The notes beneath the pieces are model-generated. The model made no database searches. It saw only the letters and a program-made list of their open reading frames with translations, and was not told the DNA's origin. Both the position numbers and the translations under genes were made by a program. Shown here piece after piece: positions 24,897 through 35,555 of a stretch of 64,000 nt of DNA (its first letter is position 1; the number at the start of each line of letters is the position of its first letter). The DNA lies in contig NZ_CADIJQ010000001.1 in the NCBI RefSeq assembly GCF_902859595.1, forward strand, positions 1 through 64,000. The letters run 5' to 3'. The stretch comes from Achromobacter kerstersii (GTDB lineage: Bacteria; Pseudomonadota; Gammaproteobacteria; Burkholderiales; Burkholderiaceae_B).

Positions 24897-26588
24897 ATGG
24901 ACTTCCTAAGCAACATGCTGCAGCGCTATCCCGAGCTAGCCGTCTTCCTTGCAATCGGACTGGGCTATTGGGTCGGTGGATTCAAGGTTCGCGGTGTGGG
25001 CTTCGGGCCGGTGACCGGGTCCTTGCTCGCGGGGCTGCTGATTGGCTACTTCGTCCGTGTGCCGGTGTCCGACACCGCCAAGCAGGTGCTGTTCCTGATG
25101 TTCATGTTCGGCATTGGCTACTCCGTGGGCCCAAGCTTTTTTCGAGGCATGAAGGACGGCGGATGGCGGTGGGTGGTGATTGGCATTGTGGTGCCGGTTG
25201 CGGGCTTGCTCACGGCATGGGGGCTGGCGGTCTTGCTAAAGCTCGAGGTCGGGTATGCCGTTGGCCTGCTATCAGGCGGGCTGACGGAATCGCCAGCGAT
25301 TGGCACAGGCAGCGAAGCGATCCGGAATCTTCCCATCAGCGTCGAGGAGAAAGACCGGCTGATCAGCCAAATCGCCGTGGCCGATGCGCTGTGCTACATC
25401 TTTGGCACGTTCGGCGTCATCTGGTTCTGCTCGAGTTTGGGGCCAAAGTTATTGGGCTTGGATCTGAAGGCCGAAGGCGCCAAGCTTGAGTTGGTCTATG
25501 GAATTCAGCGGCAGAAAGCTGGCGTGACTTCCGCGTGGCGCAAGTTCGACTTGCGCGCCTATCGCTTTCAGTCTGATCACCCCGCGGTGGGCCAAACCGT
25601 CGCCTGGGTTGAATCGCTGTACGCCCCGGAGCGCGTGTTCGTGGAACGCATCCGGCGCGACGGCTCCCTTCTGTTGGCCGCGCCCGATACCGTCTTGCTC
25701 GCGGGGGATATCGTTGCCGTCTCTGGCAAAAGCGACGTGATCATCAAGCTGTTGGACGGCAACGCCGTCGAAGAACCCGACCGGGAACTGCGCGACATTC
25801 CAAGCGCGGTGTTCGATGTCGTGCTGTCTGACTCGCGGCTGTTCGGCAAGACGGTCGCTCAGGTTGCGGAGCAAGCCGAGGAAGTGCGCGGCGTGTTTCT
25901 GCGCAGAATCCGGCGCGATGGCGTAGAAATACCGGTGGGTTCCGGCACGGTGCTTCAGCGTGGTGACGTGCTCAGCATTGTTGGGCTTGAGCCTGCCGTT
26001 GAACGCGTGGCCGCGCGTATCGGCAGCGTGGTGCGGGATATGGATTCCACGGATTTTGTTGCGTTGGGTTTTGGAATTTTCATCGGCGCGGTGGTTGGGA
26101 CGTCGCTTGTGCTGCCGATTGGCAGCATGCATATCGCCATTGGAAGCAGTGTGGGCACGCTGATCCTGGGCTTGTTGGTGGGCTGGCGGAATTCGGCGAA
26201 GCCTTTGTTTGGCCGCATCTCGCATGGCGCGCTTGAGTTCATGAAGTCGATCGGCTTGGCCGGTTTCGTGGCCATGATCGGTTTGAAGGCAGGCCCGGTC
26301 TTTGTCGATGCCCTGCGCGAAGTCGGGCTGACCATATTCTTGGCGGGCATTGTGGTGACAATGGTTCCGCAATTCGTCGGATTGCTGGTGGGACGATATC
26401 TGCTTGGCCTGGAACCGCTTTTACTGCTGGGGGCGCTGGCCGGGGCGCAAACGATGACGGCCGGCCTGGCCGCGGTTCAGGAAAAATCGGATAGCCCGGT
26501 CGCCGTCATTGGTTACTCGGGCACCGTGGCGCTCGGGCATATTCTGCTGACCACGTGGGGAACGGTGATCGTTTGGCTGCTGGTTTGA
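24897..26588 (+). CDS. AspT/YidE-type aspartate:alanine exchanger family transporter
   Basis: A 563-residue protein of the AAE transporter family. Two membrane halves each carry a glycine-rich core (GGLTESPAIGTGSEAI; GALAGAQTMTAGLAAVQEKSD), separated by two RCK_C-type regulatory domains around residues 205-380 (repeated phrases VFVERIRRDGSLLL and VFLRRIRRDGVEIP). The founding member, Tetragenococcus AspT, exchanges aspartate for alanine. GAGGGC precedes ATG 24897; an upstream ATG at 24846 adds 17 unlikely residues. It is followed 27 bases later by a SulP gene. Confidence 0.85.
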   Translation: MDFLSNMLQRYPELAVFLAIGLGYWVGGFKVRGVGFGPVTGSLLAGLLIGYFVRVPVSDTAKQVLFLMFMFGIGYSVGPSFFRGMKDGGWRWVVIGIVVPVAGLLTAWGLAVLLKLEVGYAVGLLSGGLTESPAIGTGSEAIRNLPISVEEKDRLISQIAVADALCYIFGTFGVIWFCSSLGPKLLGLDLKAEGAKLELVYGIQRQKAGVTSAWRKFDLRAYRFQSDHPAVGQTVAWVESLYAPERVFVERIRRDGSLLLAAPDTVLLAGDIVAVSGKSDVIIKLLDGNAVEEPDRELRDIPSAVFDVVLSDSRLFGKTVAQVAEQAEEVRGVFLRRIRRDGVEIPVGSGTVLQRGDVLSIVGLEPAVERVAARIGSVVRDMDSTDFVALGFGIFIGAVVGTSLVLPIGSMHIAIGSSVGTLILGLLVGWRNSAKPLFGRISHGALEFMKSIGLAGFVAMIGLKAGPVFVDALREVGLTIFLAGIVVTMVPQFVGLLVGRYLLGLEPLLLLGALAGAQTMTAGLAAVQEKSDSPVAVIGYSGTVALGHILLTTWGTVIVWLLV

Positions 26589-26615
26589 CGATCGTGCTTA
26601 CCGGCCTGCGCCTTC

Positions 26616-28334
26616 ATGCCTGCCACCATGCCCACGCCCGCCTCTGACGAGGGTCCGGCCCAGCGGTGGCTGCGCTGGCTGCCCGGGCTGGCCGTGTTGC
26701 GGTCCTATCAAGCGGCTTGGCTGCCGAGGGATCTGGCTGCCGGCCTGGCGTTGACGGCGATGCTGGTTCCTGTGGGCATTGCCTATGCCGAGGCGTCGGG
26801 CGTGCCGGGGGTCTATGGGCTGTACGCCACGATTGTGCCGTTGTTGGCCTATGCAATTTTTGGTCCGAGCCGCATTCTGGTGCTGGGGCCGGACTCCGCG
26901 CTCGCGGCGCCGATTCTGGCGGTGGTGCTGAGCGTGTCGGGCGGCGACCCCATGCGCGCGGTGGCCGCGGCCAGCCTGATGGCGATCATCGCCGGGCTGT
27001 TCTGCATCGTGTTGGGTCTGCTGCGGCTCGGGTTCATTACCGAGCTGCTGTCCAAGCCCATCCGCTATGGCTACATGAATGGCATTGCGCTGACGGTGCT
27101 GGTCAGCCAGTTGCCGAAGTTGTTCGCGATTCCGATTGAGGATGCCGGCCCATTGCAAGAACTGTGGCGGCTGGCGCAGGCGGTGGCCGATGGACAGGCC
27201 AACGGGTATGCCTTTGCGGTGGGGGCGGCCAGCTTGGCCGCGATCTTGCTGCTTAAGCGCTTTGACCGGGTGCCAGGCATTCTGATCGCCGTGATCCTGG
27301 CGACATTGGCCGTGAGCCTGCTGCGGCTGGACGTCCAGGGGGTAAAAGTGCTGGGCGAGATTCCGCAGGGGCTGCCGACATTCACGTGGCCATGGCTCAG
27401 CAATGCGGACTGGGCCACGATTGTGCTCGGCGGCTGCGCCGTGGCGATGATTTCGTTTGCGGATACCAGCGTGTTGTCGCGCACGTACGCCGCGCGCACG
27501 CACACGCGCGTCGACCCGAACCAGGAAATGGTGGGGCTGGGCATGGCCAACCTGGCGGCGGGTTTCTTCCAAGGGTTCCCCATCAGCAGCAGCGCGTCGC
27601 GCACGCCCGTGGCCGAGGCAGCAGGCGCGCGGACACAGCTGACAGGGGTGATCGGTGCGGCGGCCGTGGCGCTGTTGCTGGTGTTTGCGCCCAACCTGCT
27701 GCGCTATTTGCCCAGCAGCGCGCTGGCCGCCGTGGTGATCGCCGCCGCCCTCGGCCTGTTCGAGTTCAAGGACTTGCGGCGCATCTACCGCATCCAGCAA
27801 TGGGAGTTCTGGCTGTCGATGTTGTGTTTTGCCGCTGTGGCGGTGTTCGGCGCCATACCCGGCATCGGCTTGGCCGTGGTCATCGCCGTCATCGAATTCC
27901 TGTGGGACGGCTGGCGGCCGCATTTTGCGGTGCTTGGGCGTGTGCCGAACTTGCGCGGCTACCACGACTTGAAGCGGTATCCGCATGCCGCGCTGATCGA
28001 TGGGCTGGTGCTGTTCCGCTGGGACGCGCCGCTGTTCTTTGCGAATGCCGAGCTGTTTCAGCAACGGCTGCTGGAAGCCGTGCAGGCGTCACCCACGCCA
28101 GTGCGGCGCGTCGTGGTCGCGGCCGAGCCCGTCACAAGCGTCGACGTCACGTCGGCGGACATGTTGCGCGAGTTGAGCCAACATCTGGCAAAGGAAGGCG
28201 CCGCCCTGCATTTTGCCGAGATGAAAGACCCGGTCCGCGACAAGCTAAAACGTTTCGAGCTGACGGAGATTCTGGGCGACGACCACTTTCATCCCACGGT
28301 GGAAAGCGCCGTGGACAATTATCTGGGTCTATGA
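26616..28334 (+). CDS. SulP family inorganic anion transporter with STAS domain
   Basis: A 572-residue second SulP transporter, distinct in sequence from the one at 22.8-24.6 kb. DLAAGLALTAMLVPVGIAYAEASGV opens the membrane domain, ISFADTSVLSRTYAARTHTRVDPNQEMVGLG is the core region, and the STAS domain is near residues 445-560 (VVAAEPVTSVDVTSADML). It transports sulfate or another oxyanion. A second ATG at 26628 is equally possible as start since no ribosome-binding site is clear. It is probably co-transcribed with the AspT-type gene. Confidence 0.87.
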   Translation: MPATMPTPASDEGPAQRWLRWLPGLAVLRSYQAAWLPRDLAAGLALTAMLVPVGIAYAEASGVPGVYGLYATIVPLLAYAIFGPSRILVLGPDSALAAPILAVVLSVSGGDPMRAVAAASLMAIIAGLFCIVLGLLRLGFITELLSKPIRYGYMNGIALTVLVSQLPKLFAIPIEDAGPLQELWRLAQAVADGQANGYAFAVGAASLAAILLLKRFDRVPGILIAVILATLAVSLLRLDVQGVKVLGEIPQGLPTFTWPWLSNADWATIVLGGCAVAMISFADTSVLSRTYAARTHTRVDPNQEMVGLGMANLAAGFFQGFPISSSASRTPVAEAAGARTQLTGVIGAAAVALLLVFAPNLLRYLPSSALAAVVIAAALGLFEFKDLRRIYRIQQWEFWLSMLCFAAVAVFGAIPGIGLAVVIAVIEFLWDGWRPHFAVLGRVPNLRGYHDLKRYPHAALIDGLVLFRWDAPLFFANAELFQQRLLEAVQASPTPVRRVVVAAEPVTSVDVTSADMLRELSQHLAKEGAALHFAEMKDPVRDKLKRFELTEILGDDHFHPTVESAVDNYLGL

Positions 28335-28422
28335 CTTTTGGCCTATGACTTTCGGCTTGCCAATTTTCGGCCTGCCGATTTCAGACGACGACCCTCAGTC
28401 TGCGGCTCGTAGTCTGTAACCC

Positions 28423-29043
28423 TTACCGCGCCGTGCGTTGATGCGGCACCAGCGGCGGCGCCGGCTGATTGGCGATCAAGTCCCAGAACCCGGGCAGGAA
28501 GCACTCCGCCACCAGCAGCGGCTGGCCCTGGCGCCAGAAGACGGACCTGCGTGCCCAGACGCGGCCCGCGTCCTGCTCCCGGCGATCCGCCGGCAGCACA
28601 TCGCGCGCCGTGGCGTAAAACGGCACGGGCGAGGCCAGGCGGCGGCACGCGAACGGTGAGCGGATGACGGTGCTGTCGTGATACAGCATGTCGGCCAGCG
28701 GCCGGGTCAGCAGGCGGCGCATGCCTTGCCAGGCGCCGTGCGAGGCGCGCAGCGGCGTCAGGCTGCGGGCGGGCACGGTGTCCACGCCGTTCACCGACAT
28801 CAGCACTTCGCGTATCCATACCTGCGAGCCGGGGGCGATGCCCATGGCCAGCGCTTCGTCGCGGGGTGCGCCGTCGGCGTACTCGGCCAGCACGCGCAGG
28901 CGGACGTGGCCAACCTGGCGCAGGCCGGCGGTGAGTGCGCCCGGGCGGAACAGCCAGTGGCGCAGGGCAGGGGGCAGGACGGGCGGCGCGGCGGCCAGCC
29001 AGCCTGCGGCAAGAGGGGGGTGATGGGCTGCGGGTTTCATCAT
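28423..29043 (-). CDS. ubiC: Chorismate pyruvate-lyase
   Basis: The 206-residue product matches Ubi[22 protein letters not shown] and [22 protein letters not shown] are the family's conserved strands around the 4-hydroxybenzoate pocket. UbiC splits chorismate into 4-hydroxybenzoate and pyruvate, the first step of ubiquinone synthesis. It is slightly longer than the E. coli enzyme (165 residues), with an N-terminal extension. Two adjacent Met codons (29043 and 29040) are possible starts. No ubiA follows; the gene stands alone, divergent from the pseudouridine synthase. Confidence 0.87.
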   Translation of the reverse strand: MMKPAAHHPPLAAGWLAAAPPVLPPALRHWLFRPGALTAGLRQVGHVRLRVLAEYADGAPRDEALAMGIAPGSQVWIREVLMSVNGVDTVPARSLTPLRASHGAWQGMRRLLTRPLADMLYHDSTVIRSPFACRRLASPVPFYATARDVLPADRREQDAGRVWARRSVFWRQGQPLLVAECFLPGFWDLIANQPAPPLVPHQRTAR

Positions 29044-29183
29044 GGCTGCGTATTATGCCAAGCCCTGCTGGCGGCCTGCCTGCGTCGCAATGCCGCAGGC
29101 GGGGGCGCGGCGCTCAGCCGGCGCTTGACGTGCACATGCGGGCGGCCCATGCAGGTCACCCGCGTCCGCATACAATACCGCCC

Positions 29184-29915
29184 ATGGAAAAAGTACGAAT
29201 CTCCAAGCTCATGTCCGAGCGCGGACTCTGCTCGCGCCGCGAGGCCGACAGCTATATCGAACGCGGCTGGGTCCGCGTGGACGGCGTTGTGGTGTCCGAA
29301 TTGGGCGCCAAGGCGTATCCCGATCAGGTCATCACGCTGGAGCGCGCCGCGCAGGCGCGCCAGACCTCGCGCGTCACCATCCTGATCAACAAGCCGGTGG
29401 GCTATGTGTCGGGCCAGGCGGAAAAAGGCTATACGCCCGCGGTGGCGCTCATTGATTCGCGCTCGCGCTTTGCTGGATGCCGGCATCCGCAACGCTTCGA
29501 GCGCGCGCATCTGGAAGGGCTGGCCGTGGCCGGCCGGCTGGATATTGATTCCCAGGGCCTGCTGGTGCTGACGCAAGATGGCCGCATCGCCAAGCATCTG
29601 ATCGGTGAAGACTCCAGCGTCGACAAGGAATACCTGGTGCGCGTGCAGGGCGACTTGTCCGACCGTGGGCTGGCGCTGCTGAACCACGGCCTGTCGCTGG
29701 ACGGCAAAGCGCTGAAACCCGCGCAGGTGCGTTGGCAGAATCACGACCAGCTGCGCTTTGTGCTGCGCGAAGGCAAAAAGCGCCAAATCCGCCGCATGTG
29801 CGAACTGGTTGGCCTGAAGGTCATAGGCTTGAAACGCGTGCGCATTGGCCGCGTGTCGCTGGGCGATCTTCCCCTGGGGCAGTGGCGCTATCTGCGCGAC
29901 GACGAGGGATTTTGA
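29184..29915 (+). CDS. rluF: rRNA pseudouridine synthase, RluF-like
   Basis: A 243-residue RsuA/RluB/RluF-type enzyme. An S4 RNA-binding domain ([20 protein letters not shown]) is followed by the catalytic core with [18 protein letters not shown], where Asp120 is the nucleophile, and [16 protein letters not shown] near the end. RluF modifies U2604 (and U2605) of 23S rRNA in E. coli; the subfamily assignment rests on motif resemblance. The ATG at 29184 gives the normal N-terminus; upstream open frame is non-coding. Confidence 0.83.
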   Translation: MEKVRISKLMSERGLCSRREADSYIERGWVRVDGVVVSELGAKAYPDQVITLERAAQARQTSRVTILINKPVGYVSGQAEKGYTPAVALIDSRSRFAGCRHPQRFERAHLEGLAVAGRLDIDSQGLLVLTQDGRIAKHLIGEDSSVDKEYLVRVQGDLSDRGLALLNHGLSLDGKALKPAQVRWQNHDQLRFVLREGKKRQIRRMCELVGLKVIGLKRVRIGRVSLGDLPLGQWRYLRDDEGF

Positions 29916-29983
29916 ATTGATCGGCCCCGTCGACAAGTGATGTCGGCGGTCAGTAGATTTTTCAATCTGTTTCCGCGACCCCG

Positions 29984-30907
29984 CTATTTCATGAAAGCGG
30001 GCGTATCCTTCGTTTGCCCGCCGCTGCCCAGACGCTCCATCAGAAATTCGATGAATATCCGGGTCTTGGCGGGTAGAAGCCGGGTTTCGGTGACCGCATA
30101 AACGGGAAACGGCCCCAGCTGCCAATCTGGCAGCACGCGCCGCAACTGCCCGGACTGCTGTTCGGCCGTCTGGCCGCCCACCAGCACCGCGATGCCCGCG
30201 CCCAGCATGGCCAGGCGCCGCGCCATGGCCACGCCGTTGACGGAAAACCGGTTGCCCGGCGTGAACTCGATGTGCTGGTCACCGCAGTTGAGCGGCCAGC
30301 GCGTGACGCGGCCGGCGCCTTCTGCGCGGAATTCGATGCACTCGTGGCGGGTCAAGTCACTGGGATGTTTGGGTTCCCCGTGCTTCTCCAGGTATTCGTG
30401 CGAGGCATACAGATGGGCGGGCAGCATGCCCAGCAGCCTTGCAATCTGCGTCGAGTCGGGCAGGTCGCCGATTTCGATCGAGATATCGCAAGTCTGGAAC
30501 ACGCGTGAAGCGTGGTCCGGATTGGCCAGATCCAGGAAAAACGTGACGTCGGGATAGCGGCGGGAGAACTCCATGAACGATTCAGCCAGGAAGTCCGTGC
30601 CGAAATCCGCGGGCATGTTCACCCGCAGCGGCCCGGCTGGCGTATCGACCAGCTTCTGCAATTCTTCATGGGCAATCTGCGCTTCGGCGACGATGCGCTG
30701 GCAGCGTTCAAAGTACAAGCGCCCGGCGTCGGTCAGTTCCACCTTGCGGGTGGTGCGGCTCAGCAATCGCAGGCCGACCGACCGTTCCAATTCGGCCACC
30801 TGGCGAGACAAGGTGGATTTCGGGACGCCCAATGTCGCGGCAGCACGGCTAAAACTATGCGTTTTGGCGACTTCGACGAAGAGTTCCATGCCTTGTAATC
30901 GTTTCAT
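29984..30907 (-). CDS. LysR family transcriptional regulator
   Basis: A 307-residue LysR-type regulator. The helix-turn-helix is at residues 1-60 (MELFVEVAKTHSFSRAAATL, then GVPKSTLSRQVAELERSVG), followed by a periplasmic-binding-like effector domain (GPLRVNMPADFGTDFLAESF). It is transcribed away from the RND pump genes with 242 bases between the starts, the usual geometry for a LysR regulator and its target, so it probably controls the pump. The effector is unknown. Confidence 0.87.
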   Translation of the reverse strand: MKRLQGMELFVEVAKTHSFSRAAATLGVPKSTLSRQVAELERSVGLRLLSRTTRKVELTDAGRLYFERCQRIVAEAQIAHEELQKLVDTPAGPLRVNMPADFGTDFLAESFMEFSRRYPDVTFFLDLANPDHASRVFQTCDISIEIGDLPDSTQIARLLGMLPAHLYASHEYLEKHGEPKHPSDLTRHECIEFRAEGAGRVTRWPLNCGDQHIEFTPGNRFSVNGVAMARRLAMLGAGIAVLVGGQTAEQQSGQLRRVLPDWQLGPFPVYAVTETRLLPAKTRIFIEFLMERLGSGGQTKDTPAFMK

Positions 30908-30973
30908 GGCGAGATTCTGTCATAGACCGGGTGCTCGGAATTGTCCCATAAATGGAATGATGTTTTCTTATTG

Positions 30974-30994
30974 CGCCCCTTTGTTTCTGGGGCG
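30974..30994. promoter_or_regulatory. Inverted repeat between lysR and axyA
   Basis: CGCCCC (30974-30979) and GGGGCG (30989-30994) flank a 9-base T-rich spacer in the divergent promoter region. The size (21 bp) suits a protein-binding site or a small hairpin. It does not show the T-N11-A core expected for LysR proteins, so the assignment is weak. Confidence 0.3.
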
Positions 30995-31149
30995 GGATAA
31001 CTCAAAATGCGGGTTCCGCAATGCAGCAATGCGATAAAGCCCAGCCTGCGTGTTCAACGCGAATCCACCCAGTTGATGCACATGGTCCCGCACATCCGCG
31101 AGAGCGGACGCTGCGTGGGGGCCGACTATTTTTTTCGGGAATGCAATCT

Positions 31150-32361
31150 ATGAATAAGAAAAGCGCTATGTGGCGCAGCGCGGCAGTTGTCACGCTGACG
31201 GCATCGGCTCTCACGCTGGCCGCTTGCGGCAAGAAGCAGGACGCGCCGCAGGCGGGCAAGCCGCAAGTTTCGGTGGTGACCCTGACGACGCAGCCCGTTT
31301 CGCTCACCACTGAATTGCCGGGCCGCACGTCCGCATTCCGCGTGGCTGAAGTCCGGCCCCAGGTGAACGGCATCGTTCAGAAGCGCCTGTTTACCGAAGG
31401 CGGCGAGGTCAAGGCCGGCGAACAGCTCTATCAGATCGATCCCGCGTTGTACCAAGCCAGCTTCGATAGCCAGAAGGCCGCATTGGCCCGCGCACAGGCG
31501 CAGCAGAAGACGGCTGCTTTGCTGGCCGAACGCTACAAGCCGCTGGTTGCCACCCGCGCCGTCAGCCAACAGACCTATGACAACGCCGTGGCCTCGCGCG
31601 ACCAGGCCGCCGCCGACGTGCTGTCGGCCAAGGCCGCGCTGGACACCGCGCGTATCAACCTGGTTTACACCAAGGTGCTGTCGCCGATTGACGGCATCAT
31701 CGGCCGTTCTTCCGTGACCGAAGGCGCGCTGGTTACGGCCAACCAGACGGGCGCTTTGGCTGCAGTGCAGCAAATTGACCCGATCTACGTTGACGTGACC
31801 CAGTCCAGCGTGCAGCTCTTGCGCTTGCAGGACGCCTTGGCCAGCGGCCAGTTGAAGCGGGCCGACGGCGAACAAGCCGCGCTGGTCACGCTGACCTTGG
31901 AAGACGGCTCGCAATACAAGCAGACCGGCAAGCTCCAGTTCTCGGAAGTGACCGTAGACCAGGGCACGGGTTCCATCACGCTGCGCGCGGTGTTCCCCAA
32001 CCCGGATCGCCGTCTCTTGCCCGGCATGTTCGTGCGTGCCCGCCTAGCTGATGGCGTGGCCGCCGACGGCCTGCTGGTGCCGCAACGCGGTGTGACGCGC
32101 AACCAGCGCGGCCTGCCCACGGCGCTGGTCGTCAATGCCAAGAACCAGGTGGAACTGCGTGAACTGAAGACCGACCGCGCCATTGGCGACAAGTGGCTGG
32201 TCACCGACGGCCTGGCCGCGGGCGACAAGGTCATCGTGGAAGGTCTGCAAATGGTGCGTCCGGGCGTGGAAGTCGTTGCGACGGAAGCCGGCGCCAATGC
32301 GCAGCAGCCGCAAGCGGCGAATGCGGCTAACGCGGCGAACGCCGCGCCGGCCAAGCAGTAA
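31150..32361 (+). CDS. axyA: RND efflux periplasmic adaptor (AcrA/MexA type)
   Basis: A 403-residue lipoprotein adaptor. The signal ends LTLAAC, giving a lipidated Cys. The fold is in the usual order: beta-barrel/lipoyl segment ([20 protein letters not shown]), alpha-hairpin ([19 protein letters not shown]), second lipoyl half ([20 protein letters not shown]) and membrane-proximal domain. It links the inner-membrane pump to the outer-membrane channel. The symbol follows the Achromobacter AxyABM system, the MexAB-OprM homologue; it assumes the genus is right. The frame is open to 31021, but the lipoprotein signal fixes the start near 31150 (31141 is an alternative). Confidence 0.87.
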   Translation: MNKKSAMWRSAAVVTLTASALTLAACGKKQDAPQAGKPQVSVVTLTTQPVSLTTELPGRTSAFRVAEVRPQVNGIVQKRLFTEGGEVKAGEQLYQIDPALYQASFDSQKAALARAQAQQKTAALLAERYKPLVATRAVSQQTYDNAVASRDQAAADVLSAKAALDTARINLVYTKVLSPIDGIIGRSSVTEGALVTANQTGALAAVQQIDPIYVDVTQSSVQLLRLQDALASGQLKRADGEQAALVTLTLEDGSQYKQTGKLQFSEVTVDQGTGSITLRAVFPNPDRRLLPGMFVRARLADGVAADGLLVPQRGVTRNQRGLPTALVVNAKNQVELRELKTDRAIGDKWLVTDGLAAGDKVIVEGLQMVRPGVEVVATEAGANAQQPQAANAANAANAAPAKQ

Positions 32362-32375
32362 TCAGGGAGCCATGC

Positions 32376-35300
32376 ATGGCAAAGTTTTTTATCGATAGGC
32401 CGGTTTTCGCCTGGGTGATCGCGATCGTGCTGATGATGGCCGGCGCGCTGTCCATCCTGCAATTGCCGGTCTCCCAGTACCCCAACATCGCGCCGCCCGC
32501 CATCGGCATCGCGGTGACCTACCCGGGCGCGTCCGCGCAGACCGTGCAGGACACCGTGGTGCAGGTGATCGAGCAGCAGATGAACGGTCTGGACGGCTTG
32601 CAGTACATCTCGTCGGAAAGCAACTCCGACGGCAGCATGTCCATCACGCTGACGTTCAAGCAAGGCAGCAACCCGGACACGGCGCAGGTGCAGGTGCAGA
32701 ACAAGCTGGCGCTGGCGCAGCCGCTCTTGCCGCAGGAAGTGCAGCAGCAGGGCATCCGCGTCACCAAGGCCACGAAGAACTTCCTGATCGTGGCGGGCTT
32801 TGTGTCCACCGACGGCACGATGACCAAGGACGACTTGGCCGACTACGTCGCGTCGTACGTCCAGGACCCCATCAGCCGTACGCAGGGCGTGGGCGACTTC
32901 CAGCTGTTCGGCTCGCAGTACGCGATGCGCATCTGGCTGGACCCCGCCAAACTCGTGAACTACGGGCTGACCACGGTTGACGTGGTGGCGGCCATCAAGG
33001 AACAGAACGTGCAGGTGTCGTCCGGCCAGCTGGGCGGCCTGCCGTCCGTGCGCGGGCAGCAGCTGAACGCCACCATCATCGGGCCGTCGCGCCTGGAGAA
33101 GCCGGAAGATTTCGGCCGCATCCTGCTCAAGGTCAACACCGATGGTTCGCAAGTGCGCCTGGCCGATGTCTCGCGCATTGAACTGGGCGGCCAGACCTAC
33201 GCCATCGACAGCTTCTACAACGGCAAGCCCGCCTCGGGCCTGGCCATCAAGCTGGCGCCGGGCGCAAACGCCTTGGACACGGCGCAGGCCGTGCGCGACA
33301 CCATCAACAACTTGAAGCCGTACTTCCCGCCGGGCATGGACGTCGTGTATCCGTATGACACGACGCCGTTTGTCAGCCTGTCGATTCACGAAGTGTTCAA
33401 GACGCTGGTCGAGGCCATCATCCTGGTGTTCCTGGTGATGTACCTGTTCCTGCAGAACTTCCGCGCCACCATCATCCCCACGCTGGCCGTGCCGGTGGTG
33501 CTGCTGGGCACGTTCGGCGTGCTGGCCGCCTTCGGTTATTCCATCAACACCTTGACCATGTTCGGTATGGTGCTGGCCATTGGCCTCTTGGTGGACGATG
33601 CCATCGTGGTGGTGGAAAACGTTGAACGGGTGATGGCCGAAGAAGGGCTGACACCGAAGCAGGCAACCCGCAAGTCCATGAGCCAGATCACCGGCGCGCT
33701 GATCGGTATCGCCATGGTGCTGGCCGCCGTGTTCATCCCGATGGCGTTCTTTGGCGGTTCAACGGGCGTGATTTATCGCCAGTTCTCGATCACGATCGTG
33801 TCGTCGATGGTGCTGTCGGTGCTGGTGGCCATCGTCTTCACGCCGGCGTTGTGCGCGACGTTGCTCAAGCCCATTCCGAAGGGCCATCACGGCACGAAGC
33901 GGGGTTTCTTCGGCTGGTTCAACCGCACCTTCGAACGCAGCAGCAACGGCTACGCCAATAGCGTGGCGCGCGGGCTTAACCGCACCAAGCGTTTGATGGT
34001 GGTGTACCTGGCGCTGGTCATTGCAATGGGCTGGCTCTTCACGCGCATTCCCACGGCGTTCCTGCCGGCGGAAGACCAGGGCATTTTGTTCGCCCAGATC
34101 CAGACGCCTGCGGGCGCCACGGCGGAAGCGACCAAGGCCGTTATCGATGACGCCACCAAGTATCTGCTGACCGAAGAGAAGGACGCCGTGACCTCGGTGT
34201 TCGCCGTCAACGGTTTTAACTTCGGCGGCCGCGGCCAGAACGCGTCCATCCTGTTCATCAAGCTGCGAGACTGGGAAGAGCGGGGCGACGCCAAGCTGAA
34301 GGCCGGCGCCGTGGCGGCACGCGCCAACGCGCACTTCGGCAAGACCGAGCGCCGTGCGCAACTGTTCGTGGTGCCGCCGCCGTCCGTGATGGAACTGGGT
34401 AACGTCACCGGCTTTGACTTCCAACTGATGGACCGCGCAGGCGTGGGCCATGAAAAGCTGCTTGCCGCGCGCAATCAGCTGCTGGGCGAAGCCGCGAAGA
34501 GCCCGGTGCTGGTGGGCGTGCGCCCCAACGGCATTGAAGATGCGCCGCAGTACCAGCTGGATATCGACCGCGAAAAAGCGCGTGCGCTTGGTGTGGCCGT
34601 GTCGGACATCAATAGCACGCTGGCCACCGCGTGGGGCTCGTCGTACGTCAACGACTTCATCGACCGTGGCCGCGTGAAGAAGGTGTTTGCGCAGGGCGAG
34701 GCCTCGTCACGCATGCTGCCGGAAGACCTGAACAAATGGTATGTGCGCAACAGCGCGGGCGACATGGTGCCGTTCTCGGCGTTCTCGAAAGCGACGTGGA
34801 GCTTCGGCCCGCAAAAGCTGAACCGCTATAACGGCGTGCCGTCCTACAACATCCAGGGCCAGGCGGCGCCGGGTTATAGCTCGGGCGCGGCGATGGAAGA
34901 AATGGAAAAGCTGGCGGCCAAGCTGCCGGTGGGCGTGGGCTTTGAATGGACGGGCTTGTCGTTTGAAGAGCGCCTGTCGGGTTCGCAGGCGCCGGCCCTC
35001 TACGCCATTTCGCTGATCGTGGTGTTCCTGTGCCTGGCCGCGTTGTATGAAAGCTGGTCGATTCCGACGGCGGTCATGCTGGTGGTGCCGCTGGGGATTA
35101 TCGGCGTGCTGCTGGCGACGTTGGCGCGCGGCTTGTCCAACGACGTGTACTTCCAGGTGGGGCTGCTCACCACAGTGGGGCTGGCGGCCAAAAACGCCAT
35201 CCTGATTGTGGAGTTCGCCAAAGAGCACTTTGAATCCGGCGCGAGCCTGACGGAATCGGCGATTCACGCCGCCCGCCAGCGCCTGCGTCCGATTCTGATG

Positions 35301-35555
35301 ACGTCCCTGGCGTTCATCCTGGGCGTGACGCCGCTGGCGATCTCGTCGGGTGCGGGGTCGGGCAGCCAGAACGCCATCGGCACCGGCGTGATCGGCGGCA
35401 TGTTGACCGGCACCTTCCTGGCTATTTTCTTTGTCCCCGCGTTCTTTGTGATCATGCTGCGCATGTTCAAGGTGAAGCGCATGAGCGAGAACCTCGACAA
35501 GCACGACACCAGCGCCAATGGCTCGCAGGACGTGTCCGCGGAAGGACGACCGTAA
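32376..35555 (+). CDS. axyB: RND multidrug efflux transporter (AcrB/MexB type)
   Basis: A 1059-residue HAE1-type RND pump starting [20 protein letters not shown]. The proton-relay residues are in register with AcrB: Asp407 and Asp408 ([18 protein letters not shown]) and Lys939 ([13 protein letters not shown]). Two large periplasmic loops lie between membrane segments 1-2 and 7-8. It exports hydrophobic drugs and other amphiphiles using proton flow. It follows the adaptor by 14 bases and its stop overlaps the start of the outer-membrane gene (TAATG). Confidence 0.92.
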   Translation: MAKFFIDRPVFAWVIAIVLMMAGALSILQLPVSQYPNIAPPAIGIAVTYPGASAQTVQDTVVQVIEQQMNGLDGLQYISSESNSDGSMSITLTFKQGSNPDTAQVQVQNKLALAQPLLPQEVQQQGIRVTKATKNFLIVAGFVSTDGTMTKDDLADYVASYVQDPISRTQGVGDFQLFGSQYAMRIWLDPAKLVNYGLTTVDVVAAIKEQNVQVSSGQLGGLPSVRGQQLNATIIGPSRLEKPEDFGRILLKVNTDGSQVRLADVSRIELGGQTYAIDSFYNGKPASGLAIKLAPGANALDTAQAVRDTINNLKPYFPPGMDVVYPYDTTPFVSLSIHEVFKTLVEAIILVFLVMYLFLQNFRATIIPTLAVPVVLLGTFGVLAAFGYSINTLTMFGMVLAIGLLVDDAIVVVENVERVMAEEGLTPKQATRKSMSQITGALIGIAMVLAAVFIPMAFFGGSTGVIYRQFSITIVSSMVLSVLVAIVFTPALCATLLKPIPKGHHGTKRGFFGWFNRTFERSSNGYANSVARGLNRTKRLMVVYLALVIAMGWLFTRIPTAFLPAEDQGILFAQIQTPAGATAEATKAVIDDATKYLLTEEKDAVTSVFAVNGFNFGGRGQNASILFIKLRDWEERGDAKLKAGAVAARANAHFGKTERRAQLFVVPPPSVMELGNVTGFDFQLMDRAGVGHEKLLAARNQLLGEAAKSPVLVGVRPNGIEDAPQYQLDIDREKARALGVAVSDINSTLATAWGSSYVNDFIDRGRVKKVFAQGEASSRMLPEDLNKWYVRNSAGDMVPFSAFSKATWSFGPQKLNRYNGVPSYNIQGQAAPGYSSGAAMEEMEKLAAKLPVGVGFEWTGLSFEERLSGSQAPALYAISLIVVFLCLAALYESWSIPTAVMLVVPLGIIGVLLATLARGLSNDVYFQVGLLTTVGLAAKNAILIVEFAKEHFESGASLTESAIHAARQRLRPILMTSLAFILGVTPLAISSGAGSGSQNAIGTGVIGGMLTGTFLAIFFVPAFFVIMLRMFKVKRMSENLDKHDTSANGSQDVSAEGRP

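Noticed and set aside
28335-28422. Repeated CTATGACTTT(T/C)GGC between SulP and ubiC
   Set aside because: Only two imperfect copies; no hairpin with a T tract could be drawn, so no terminator or element is claimed.
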